In this document: one piece after another, positions 48,235 through 54,799 of the stretch | How the letters are laid out: every line of letters starts with the position of its first letter | How positions within the stretch are numbered: the first letter of the stretch is position 1 | From: Treponema sp. | GTDB taxonomy: Bacteria; Spirochaetota; Spirochaetia; Treponematales; Breznakiellaceae | Reading direction: 5' to 3' | Assembly (NCBI GenBank): GCA_031257195.1 | Contig: JAIRPD010000028.1 | Location: 1 to 54,799, forward strand | Length of the DNA: 54,799 nucleotides | Notes under the pieces: model-generated | What the model was told of the DNA's origin: nothing | The model's input: only the letters and a program-made list of their open reading frames with translations | Databases searched by the model: none | Position numbers and translations under genes: made by a program

Positions 48235-49377
48235 ATGCGAATCGCCATGAAGCTGGTACTTCCGTTCCTTGCCATGGGCCTCGCCGTTCCCGGGGCGGCC
48301 CAAAGCCCGGCCTCCTACTATGTCGCCGCCTCGGGCAGCGACGAACGGAACAGCGGCCTGGGGGAGGATATTCCCTTTAGGACCCTGCGAAAGGCGGTGG
48401 ACACCGCCGCCGCCGGGGATGTCCGGCGGATCATCCTCCTGGGGAACCTTTCCGGGGGTCCCTGGGTGTTCAATTACCGGGGGGAGGGGGAGATCCTCAT
48501 CACCGGGGATTCGGGTGTTCCCGGAAGGGAACGGGCCTTTATCTCTATCCAGGTACAGTTGTTCGGGCGGTTTCGTTTTGAGAACCTGGAAGTGGTGGAG
48601 GACAGCGTCGTCCGGCTCATCGACGGGACCCTGTATCTGGGGGATGGGTTTCGTTCCCGGGGTTCGACCATCCTGGTGGACGGCGGGACCCTGGAGATGA
48701 CCGGGGACGCGGAGGTTTCGGACGGCAGCATCGGCGTTACCGTGAGGAACCGGGGAGCCCTTATTGTCCGGGGGAACGCCAGGATCCATACCAATGACTA
48801 CGCCGGTATCCGGGCCGAGGGGGGGAGCGTTGTGCTGGAGGAGAACGCGGCGGTCAGCGGGAACAAGCGCTGCGGCGTGGATACCTCCGCGGACGCCAAA
48901 AATTCCCGGCCCTGCTCCCTGACCCTCCGGGGGGGCGCGTCCATTACCGGTAACGGCGGCCCCTCGGCGCCCCTGGGCGGCGGGATTTTGATAGGCCCCT
49001 CGGTCAGTTACGGCGGCGGCCTGGTGAGGAACGTTGTTAACATGGAGGGGGGTTCCATTACCGGTAACGAGGCCCAGCGGGGGGGCGGGGTCTTTAACCG
49101 GGGGGGGACCTTTAACATGACCGGGGGGACGATCAGCGGCAACCGGGCCGACTACGGTGGCGGACTGTATACCAGGATGGAGACCCCCGCCGGCGCCCAG
49201 TCCAGGGGGGGCGGCGCCGATGTTTGTACCCTGTCGGGGGGCCGGATCACCGGCAATACCGCCCGGCTGAGGGGGGGCGGGGTTTTTGTCGGTCAGGGAG
49301 CGGCCTTTACCCAGGGCAAAGTCAGGATTACCGGCAATACCGGGGAAAAAGGCGGGAACAATGTGGACAGACAGTAG
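48235..49377 (+). CDS. Exported right-handed beta-helix protein
   Basis: A 380-residue protein with a signal peptide (MRIAMKLVLPFLAMGLAVPG, cleavage probably after GAAQ). The mature chain opens ASYYVAASGSDERNSGLGED, typical of parallel-beta-helix surface proteins. It then repeats strands such as MEGGSITGNEAQRGGGVFNR and GGTISGNRADYGGGLYTR, like the GGxI / FxxN repeats of polymorphic membrane proteins. No sorting or autotransporter domain follows, so how it reaches the surface is unclear. ilvB begins 9 nt after its stop, an odd operon partner. Confidence 0.8.
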   Translation: MRIAMKLVLPFLAMGLAVPGAAQSPASYYVAASGSDERNSGLGEDIPFRTLRKAVDTAAAGDVRRIILLGNLSGGPWVFNYRGEGEILITGDSGVPGRERAFISIQVQLFGRFRFENLEVVEDSVVRLIDGTLYLGDGFRSRGSTILVDGGTLEMTGDAEVSDGSIGVTVRNRGALIVRGNARIHTNDYAGIRAEGGSVVLEENAAVSGNKRCGVDTSADAKNSRPCSLTLRGGASITGNGGPSAPLGGGILIGPSVSYGGGLVRNVVNMEGGSITGNEAQRGGGVFNRGGTFNMTGGTISGNRADYGGGLYTRMETPAGAQSRGGGADVCTLSGGRITGNTARLRGGGVFVGQGAAFTQGKVRITGNTGEKGGNNVDRQ

Positions 49378-49386
49378 TGGAGGGCT

Positions 49387-51123
49387 ATGCGATATTCCGG
49401 CGCCCGGATTTTGGTTGAGGCCCTGATCGACGAGGGGGTGGACACGGTCTTCGGCATCCCCGGCGGTTATGTGCTTCATATTTATGACGAACTTCACAAA
49501 CGGGAGGACAGGATACGGCATATCCTGGTAAGCCACGAGCAGCACGCCGCCCACGCCGCGGACGGCTACGCCCGCTCCTCCGGCAAAACGGGGGTCTGTA
49601 TCGCCACCTCCGGGCCGGGGGCGATAAACCTGGTTACGGGAATCGCCGCGGCCTATATGGATTCGGTTCCCCTGGTGGCCATTACCGGCAATGTGCCGCT
49701 CCCTTTGCTGGGGAAAGACAGCTTCCAGGAAACCGACATAGCGGGCATTACCATGCCGGTGGTAAAACACAACTGGATTGTCAAGGATGTCCGGGAGCTG
49801 GCGGAGCTGATCCGGGAGGCTTTTATCGTGGCCCGGACAGGCCGGCCGGGGCCGGTGTTGATCGACATCCCCGCGGATGTCGGCGCCGCGGAAGCCGAAT
49901 GGAAACCCGCCTTTGTGAGCGCCTGGGAGGATGGGAACGCGCTGAATTCCCGGGCCCGGCGGCTTTCGGACCGGGGCGGGCGGGTCACCTTTACCGGCGC
50001 GGACATTGAGCGGGCGGCGGCGATGCTCCGGGAGGCCCGGCGGCCCATGATCTACGCCGGCGGGGGGGTAAACAGTTCCGGCGCCGCCGGGGAGGTGGCG
50101 GCCCTCGCCGACGCCCTCAAGGCCCCGGTGGCGCTGAGCCTGATGGGCATCGGGGCCGTTCCCGGGGATCACCCCCTGTGCACGGGGCTTATTGGGATGC
50201 ACGGAACCCTGGCGTCCAACAGGGCGGTGCAGCGCTCGGATCTGCTGATCGTCCTGGGGGCCCGCTTTTCTGACCGGGTTACCTCCCGGCTCGACCGTTT
50301 CGCCCGGAACGCCAGGATCCTCCATATTGATATAGACCCCGCGGAGATCAACAAAAACCGGGCCGCCGATTTTTGGGTTATCGGGGACATAAAAAAGATA
50401 CTCCAGGCCCTGTTAAAAGAACTCCCCCGTTCCCTGGAAAGCCGGTGGAACGGGGAGATTGAAAGGCTTAAAGCGCGGTCCCGGGCGTCCCTCTATGGGC
50501 GGTGGCGGGACGCCCCGGGGACATCCGGGCCTCGTCCCCGGTTTGTCATTGAGGAAACGGCCAAACGCGCGGGCCCTAACGCCCTGGTGGTAACCGACGT
50601 GGGGCAGCACCAGATGTGGGCCGCCCAGTATTACCCCGCGGTCCCCCCCCGGTCCTTTATCACCTCCGGGGGGCTGGGGGTGATGGGCTTTGGCCTGGGC
50701 GCCGCCCTGGGGGCTAAACTCGCCAACCCCGAACGGCCGGTGGTGCTTTTTACCGGCGACGGTTCCTTCAGGATGAACAATGGGGAGCTGGCCACCCTCA
50801 GCCGCTATCACATTCCCCTCCTGATCGTCCTCTTCAACAACGGCTCTTTGGGTATGGTCCGGCAATGGCAGCGGGTTTTTTGCGGCGGCGTCTACTCCGA
50901 AACCGCCCTGGCCCCCAGTCCGGACTTTACCGCCCTGGCCGCCGCTTACGGAATTCCCGCTTACCGGGCCGCGGGCGAAGCCGCGCTGATCTCCGCCCTG
51001 GACAGCGCCGCGGGGGACATCGCCGCGGGGAAGGCGGCGTTCATCGAGGTCCTGATCGACAAGGATGAGATGGTCCTTCCCATGGTACCCGGCGGCAAAG
51101 CGGTGGACGAACAGATACTGTAG
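49387..51123 (+). CDS. ilvB: Acetolactate synthase, large subunit
   Basis: A 578-residue ThDP enzyme for valine, leucine and isoleucine synthesis. The N-terminal domain has VFGIPGGYVLHIYDEL and HEQHAAHAADGYARSSGK, with the catalytic Glu51. The ThDP-Mg motif is GDGSFRMNNGELATLSRY (about 458-475, ending near NNGSLGMVRQWQ). The regulatory small subunit ilvH/ilvN is not adjacent. GTGGAGGG precedes the start. The end of the gene contains the promoter of the next one. Confidence 0.95.
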   Translation: MRYSGARILVEALIDEGVDTVFGIPGGYVLHIYDELHKREDRIRHILVSHEQHAAHAADGYARSSGKTGVCIATSGPGAINLVTGIAAAYMDSVPLVAITGNVPLPLLGKDSFQETDIAGITMPVVKHNWIVKDVRELAELIREAFIVARTGRPGPVLIDIPADVGAAEAEWKPAFVSAWEDGNALNSRARRLSDRGGRVTFTGADIERAAAMLREARRPMIYAGGGVNSSGAAGEVAALADALKAPVALSLMGIGAVPGDHPLCTGLIGMHGTLASNRAVQRSDLLIVLGARFSDRVTSRLDRFARNARILHIDIDPAEINKNRAADFWVIGDIKKILQALLKELPRSLESRWNGEIERLKARSRASLYGRWRDAPGTSGPRPRFVIEETAKRAGPNALVVTDVGQHQMWAAQYYPAVPPRSFITSGGLGVMGFGLGAALGAKLANPERPVVLFTGDGSFRMNNGELATLSRYHIPLLIVLFNNGSLGMVRQWQRVFCGGVYSETALAPSPDFTALAAAYGIPAYRAAGEAALISALDSAAGDIAAGKAAFIEVLIDKDEMVLPMVPGGKAVDEQIL

Positions 51124-51132
51124 GGTTATACT
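51104..51132 (+). promoter_or_regulatory. Phosphoesterase promoter inside the ilvB 3' end, leaderless arrangement
   Basis: TGGACG (51104-51109), 17 bp, TATACT (51127-51132), then GGATCA and ATG 51139. Confidence 0.65.
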
Positions 51133-51138
51133 GGATCA

Positions 51139-51792
51139 ATGCGTTACGCCATAGGGGATGTCCATGGCAGACCCTTTTGGAAGAATTACCTGGACGATGA
51201 TTTTTCGGCCTTTTACCTGGTGGGGGACTACTTTGACACCCACGGCCGCGGCGCGGACTTTAAAAAACAGTACGGCAACTTTAACGAAATCTGCGCCGCC
51301 GCCCGGAAGGACCGCCGCCTTAAACTCTGCCTGGGAAACCACGATTACCACTATCTTCAGGGTGTCCGGAATCAGCGCTATTCGGGGTTTCAGGAAACGC
51401 GCGCCCCCCAGATTGGCCGGGTCCTTGAGGACAACCTGGACTTGCTCAACGTTGTGTACGTTACGGAAGACCGCTACCTGATTTCCCACGCCGGGGTTAC
51501 CGCCTGGTTTCTCGCGTCCATTGGGGGAAAAAAACCGGAGGACATTAACGCCGCCTTTAGGAAAGACCGGAACATCCTTAACTTTAACGGTTTTGATCCC
51601 TACGGGGACGACATTACCCAAAGCCCCATCTGGGTCCGGCCCGGCGCGCTGCGGGAAGATCCCCTGCCGGGGTATCACCAAATCGCGGGCCACACGCCGG
51701 TGCGGGCCATCACCGAGGTGGACCTTAACGGGGGGCTGAACAAACTTATCCTGATCGACACCCCCGGCCCCGGGCTTGTCTACCGTTTTTAA
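51139..51792 (+). CDS. Calcineurin-like metallophosphoesterase
   Basis: A 217-residue dinuclear-metal phosphatase. Motifs are GDVHGR (6-11), GDYFDTHGRG (about 29), GNHDYHYL (about 68), SHAGVTAWF (about 116) and GHTPVR (about 184), the set of PPP-type and related bacterial serine/threonine or diadenosine-tetraphosphate phosphatases. The substrate is not predictable. It is a monocistronic gene by layout. Confidence 0.87.
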   Translation: MRYAIGDVHGRPFWKNYLDDDFSAFYLVGDYFDTHGRGADFKKQYGNFNEICAAARKDRRLKLCLGNHDYHYLQGVRNQRYSGFQETRAPQIGRVLEDNLDLLNVVYVTEDRYLISHAGVTAWFLASIGGKKPEDINAAFRKDRNILNFNGFDPYGDDITQSPIWVRPGALREDPLPGYHQIAGHTPVRAITEVDLNGGLNKLILIDTPGPGLVYRF

Positions 51793-51797
51793 CGCCC

Positions 51798-52619
51798 CTA
51801 CAGGTAGCGCTTGGGTTCCCCGCCGTTAAGAATCGCGTACAGCTCAATGTGGCTCTTCGCCGTGCCGGAGGCGATCTTGTTAAGCAGCACCTCCTCCACC
51901 TGGAAAAGCCCCACCTCGCTGGACATCAGGACCCGGATACTGATGGGCTTTTCCCGGCCCGCATCAATCGTAACCTCCTCTATGGCCCCCGCCGAGTACT
52001 GGTGAATGTCCCCCGCCCGGGGACCATCGCTTATGGCCAGGGGAATCCGGGCCCGGCCCTTCTTCATGTCGCAGCCATCGGCCACCTGGACTATCCCCGC
52101 CTCCAGGGAATGGATCGTCCTGGTCCCCATGTGGCCCGAAATCGCCTCCAGCGCCATGGAACGGATCATCACCTGTTTTTGGGTTTCCCCCCCGTAGACC
52201 TGTTCCAGGACGCGGCCCAGAATGGGGTAGGCCATGTAGACGCTGTGAAGCTCGTGATCCTGCCGGCCCACGCCCATCCCCGTGTCGTGAAGAAACGCCC
52301 CGCAGATCACCGCGGAAAGACTGTCCTCAAAGTCCCCGCATTCCTCCGTTTCCAGGCTGGTCTTTACCCCCGCCCGGCGGATCAGATCCATCATCACCAG
52401 GGAATTGAAGGTAACCGTCCGCATGTGAACCGGGCCGTGATCGTTGTACTTTAACCGGGTTATGGAAACCACATTGGCGTATTCCTGCATGGCCTGGATC
52501 TCCCCGTCCAGCAGGAGGGTTTCCACAAGCCGTTCCGCTTTTCCCGTCAGGGAAAAGGACCGGGTCCTGTCCAGGATCTTCGTGTCCAGGGCCAGCGCCT
52601 TGCCCGAGCGTATTCCCAT
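51798..52619 (-). CDS. HD-domain phosphohydrolase
   Basis: A 273-residue protein. The HD core is spread over DHGPVHMRTVTF (His ligands), CGAFLHDTGMGVGRQDHELHS (the HD pair with an additional His) and the later HMGTRTIHSLEAGIVQVADGCD (metal Asp). The C-terminal part is a beta-rich region. The relatives hydrolyse nucleotides or cyclic dinucleotides; the GYP signature of c-di-GMP phosphodiesterases is absent. GGAGG 7 nt upstream fixes the start. It converges on the phosphoesterase gene with a 5-bp gap. Confidence 0.82.
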   Translation of the reverse strand: MGIRSGKALALDTKILDRTRSFSLTGKAERLVETLLLDGEIQAMQEYANVVSITRLKYNDHGPVHMRTVTFNSLVMMDLIRRAGVKTSLETEECGDFEDSLSAVICGAFLHDTGMGVGRQDHELHSVYMAYPILGRVLEQVYGGETQKQVMIRSMALEAISGHMGTRTIHSLEAGIVQVADGCDMKKGRARIPLAISDGPRAGDIHQYSAGAIEEVTIDAGREKPISIRVLMSSEVGLFQVEEVLLNKIASGTAKSHIELYAILNGGEPKRYL

Positions 52620-52658
52620 CGTTTCTCCTCCACCTCCAGTATGCCGGGAAACCGCGGA

Positions 52659-54326
52659 TCATTCAACGTACAGGGCGTCCCGGGGATCGTCCCCCAGGCG
52701 GCGGTGCTGGAGGGCCTCCAGAATATGATCCTCCCCGATCCGGGCCGTTTCCTCCCCCTCCAGATCGGCGATGGTCCTGGCCGTTTTGAGCACCCCGTGG
52801 CGGGCCCGGCCCGAAAGACCCAGCCGCTCCGTCCCCCTGCGCAGGGCCCGTTCCGCCCCCTCCGTGAGGGGGCAGAATTCCCCGATCCGGCCGGGACCTA
52901 TCCGGGCGTTGCGGCGGGGCCTTCCCCCGGCCTCCCCCCGCGGGGAAACCGCCGCGAACCGCCGCCGCTGGATCTCCACCGCCCGGATAACCCGCCGCCG
53001 GATAACGGCGCTGGACTCCGCGGGGGCCTCCCCCGGGCCGGGAAACTCCTCCCCGGCGGAATCCCCCGGGCCGGCCCAAACGGCGGGGCCGCCGCCGGGC
53101 ACCCGCAGCTCCACCCTGTCCAGCAGGGCGGCCCCGAATTTCCGCCAGTACCGGCGGATTTCCTCGGGGGTACAGAAACATTCCCCCGGACCGCCCAGCG
53201 CGCCGCAGGGACAGGCGTTGGCGGCCATGAGGAGCTGAAAATCCGCGGGGAGCAGGGCCGGCCCCTCGGCCCTGACGATGGTAAGACGCCGGTCCTCCAG
53301 GGGTTCCCGCAGGGCCTGGAGGACGGGGGCCCGGAATTCCGGCGCCTCGTCCAAAAAGAGCGCCCCCAGGTGGGCCAGGCTGATCTCCCCGGGCCGCACC
53401 ATCCTGCCCCCGCCCAGGATTCCCTCGGCGCTGGCCGAGTGGTGGGGGGCCCGAAAGGGGGGCCGGGCGATGAGGGCCGCGCCGCCGGGGAGCTGGCCCG
53501 CGATGCTGTAGATCCGGGTTACCTCCACCGCCTCCTCCCTGGTGAGGGGGGCCATAATCGAGGGAAAGCGCCGGGCGAGCAGGGTCTTTCCCGAGCCGGG
53601 GGGACCAAAGACCAGAAGATTGTGCCCCCCCGCGGCGGCGATTTCCAGGGCCCGCTTGTACCGGCTTTGCCCCTGGACTTCGGCGAAGTCCCCCCACGCC
53701 CCGGCCTCCCCCGGGTCCGGGCCGTCTCCGCCGTCCTCCCGGGCGGGGCGGGACCCTCCGGGAAAGGGGAGGGGAAGGGCCCCCTCTTTTGTTAAAAGCA
53801 CCAGGGCGTGGGCCGCCTCTTCCAGGCTGGACACGGCGCAGAACTGGGCCGCGCCCCCTTCCTCTTCCCCGCGGTCCAGGAGGATCGCCGCCTCCGCCCC
53901 GTTTTCCTTGGGGACCATATAGAACCGGATCCCCTCCCTCAGCCCCGCCGCCGCCGCGGCCAGGGTTCCCCGGACGGGCCTGACCCGGCCGGAAAGTTCC
54001 AGTTCCCCCAGGACCATCAGCCCCTCCGGCAGGGCCGCCATGCCGGGCACCAGCCCCGCCGCGGCCATCACCGAAAGGGCGATGGGCAGGTCCAGGGCTG
54101 CCCCCTCCTTTTTTACCCCCGCGGGGGCCAGGTTGATCAGCACCCGGTCCAGGGGAAAGGCCAGCCCCGAGTTACGAAACGCCGCCCGCACCCGTTCCCG
54201 GGCCTCCTTGACCGCCCCGTCGGGCAGGCCGGAAATGTCGATCCCCGGAATACCCCGGCGGATATCGGTCTCCACCCGGATGATGATTCCCCCGCTTCCA
54301 AAGGGAACGTAACCGCTGATGTACAT
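52659..54326 (-). CDS. comM: YifB/ComM-family Mg-chelatase-like AAA+ ATPase
   Basis: A 555-residue ATPase. The N-terminal domain (about 1-170) has the Lon-like fold typical of YifB, with FGSGGIIIRVETDIRRGIPG and LINLAPAGVKKEG. Walker A is FGPPGSGKTLLARR (about 239), Walker B is GALFLDEAPEF, followed by ANACPCGALGG and a zinc-like CxCxxxxGxxxxCxC cluster. ComM is a helicase that promotes branch migration during natural transformation; the comFB gene at 10.8 kb is another possible competence relic. Start ATG 54326 has GAGGAG 5 nt upstream. Confidence 0.93.
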   Translation of the reverse strand: MYISGYVPFGSGGIIIRVETDIRRGIPGIDISGLPDGAVKEARERVRAAFRNSGLAFPLDRVLINLAPAGVKKEGAALDLPIALSVMAAAGLVPGMAALPEGLMVLGELELSGRVRPVRGTLAAAAAGLREGIRFYMVPKENGAEAAILLDRGEEEGGAAQFCAVSSLEEAAHALVLLTKEGALPLPFPGGSRPAREDGGDGPDPGEAGAWGDFAEVQGQSRYKRALEIAAAGGHNLLVFGPPGSGKTLLARRFPSIMAPLTREEAVEVTRIYSIAGQLPGGAALIARPPFRAPHHSASAEGILGGGRMVRPGEISLAHLGALFLDEAPEFRAPVLQALREPLEDRRLTIVRAEGPALLPADFQLLMAANACPCGALGGPGECFCTPEEIRRYWRKFGAALLDRVELRVPGGGPAVWAGPGDSAGEEFPGPGEAPAESSAVIRRRVIRAVEIQRRRFAAVSPRGEAGGRPRRNARIGPGRIGEFCPLTEGAERALRRGTERLGLSGRARHGVLKTARTIADLEGEETARIGEDHILEALQHRRLGDDPRDALYVE

Positions 54327-54799
54327 AGCCGCTCCTCGCGATAGATTCGCCCGCCGGTTTTCCGGGGGCCTATGTTCCCCATAGGGCGCGGAAGGGCGGT
54401 TTCGCTTTACCTTCACCGTCTATTGGCTGATTTTCCCCTTGCGTTTTACCACTAATCGTGGTACGCTGGCTTTCGTATGGAGTTCGCGCCCCTTATATTG
54501 AACCGCCCGCCGTCTCCGCGCCGCCGCGAACCGCTTCGCGGCTTGCGCTGGACTTTCACCTACGGTGAAACTCCCCATTGTCCGCCCCCGGCGTTCACGC
54601 CAAACGCGAACTCCCAAGCGAGACATCCACAAGGACGCCGTTGGGGTTTCCGGCAAGCCCGGAGACTCGCGCCATGGATGGCGCTCTTACCAAGCCGTCC
54701 GCGAAGCGGACGGGCGGGAGTTCGCGCCAAACGCGAACTCCCAAGCGAAACATCCGCCAGGACGCGGAGGTTTCGCGCTGGGGGGGCGGCGGCGCCCCG
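54327..54799. repeat. Second hairpin field at the right edge
   Basis: No gene is visible in these 473 bp. Hairpins are TACCAC-loop-GTGGTA (54447-54463), GCCGCGAA-ccgc-TTCGCGGC (54523-54542), TTTCACC-tac-GGTGAAA (54554-54570) and GCGCCAT-gg-ATGGCGC (54669-54684). A full module like those at 45.8-46.1 kb follows: A CCGTCCGC-gaa-GCGGACGG (54695-54713), B 11-bp GGGAGTTCGCG with loop ccaaa (54716-54742), linker aag, C CGAAACATCCG with loop ccaggacg (54746-54775, one mismatch). A damaged copy of B and C lies at about 54590-54660. Confidence 0.75.

Noticed and set aside
54420-54656. A 78-residue minus-strand frame with many Arg and Lys
   Set aside because: It reads through the hairpin field, has no Shine-Dalgarno and resembles no family I know.
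1-54799. tRNA, rRNA or integrase-linked attachment sites
   Set aside because: Intergenic gaps were read for cloverleaf-like GTTCGA arms, rRNA phrases and tyrosine-recombinase genes; none was found.

Overview
The window is a dense, high-GC (roughly 60 % or more by eye) bacterial chromosome segment. A V-type ATPase subunit pair, several exported lipoproteins, a FapA/DUF342 protein, a bacteriohemerythrin and an anaerobic class III ribonucleotide reductase suggest a high-GC, anaerobic, treponeme-like spirochaete. This assignment is an inference from gene content; no rRNA or other phylogenetic marker was compared. I see no tRNA, rRNA, CRISPR, transposase or phage gene.

Layout. 1-4.5 kb: a truncated lipoprotein gene, rseP, a CpXC protein, a HAD phosphatase and rpe, with two arrays of 21-bp repeats. 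4.5-6.5 kb: psuK-psuG, pseudouridine breakdown. 6.5-11.1 kb: the rpsF-ssb-rpsR-DUF2232-rplI-dnaB operon, closed by a comFB gene. 11.1-15.2 kb (minus strand): nrdR-nrdD, then a separate gene carrying the NrdD-type glycyl-radical peptide fused to a redoxin domain, then nrdG. 15.4-21.9 kb: a glycosyltransferase, two exported proteins, coaD, rpmF-acpP-rnc, cca and thiN. 21.9-22.6 kb: a belt of decayed genes and hairpins. 22.6-27.0 kb: orphan V-ATPase subunits B and D, uspA, a J-domain protein and map. 27.1-33.7 kb: htrA and a 1628-residue exported beta-helix protein. 33.7-44.0 kb: era, thrH, birA, serS, two LEA-like paralogues, a hemerythrin, fapA, two M15-type peptidases and an RRM protein. 44.0-51.1 kb: leuA, cimA and ilvB (branched-chain amino acids), with a second beta-helix gene before ilvB. 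51.1-54.3 kb: a metallophosphoesterase, an HD-domain protein and comM/yifB.

The most unusual content is non-coding. Three tandem arrays (two with a 21-bp period, one with 23 bp) fill intergenic gaps. A perfect 46-bp inverted repeat and three consecutive three-hairpin modules fill the leuA-cimA gap, and a fourth module lies near 54.7 kb. The modules keep the same order of hairpins while their stem sequences differ and remain self-complementary, which implies selection or a copying mechanism acting on structure.

A second theme is gene starts. Genes inside operons carry clear Shine-Dalgarno sites and often ATGA/GTGA overlaps. Many promoter-proximal genes (rseP, serS, the two M15 peptidases, the 51.1-kb phosphoesterase, the glycosyltransferase, birA, coaD, probably atpB) instead have a -10 hexamer 6-9 nt before the ATG, as expected for leaderless mRNAs. 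All positions come from reading the sequence; no database search was run.
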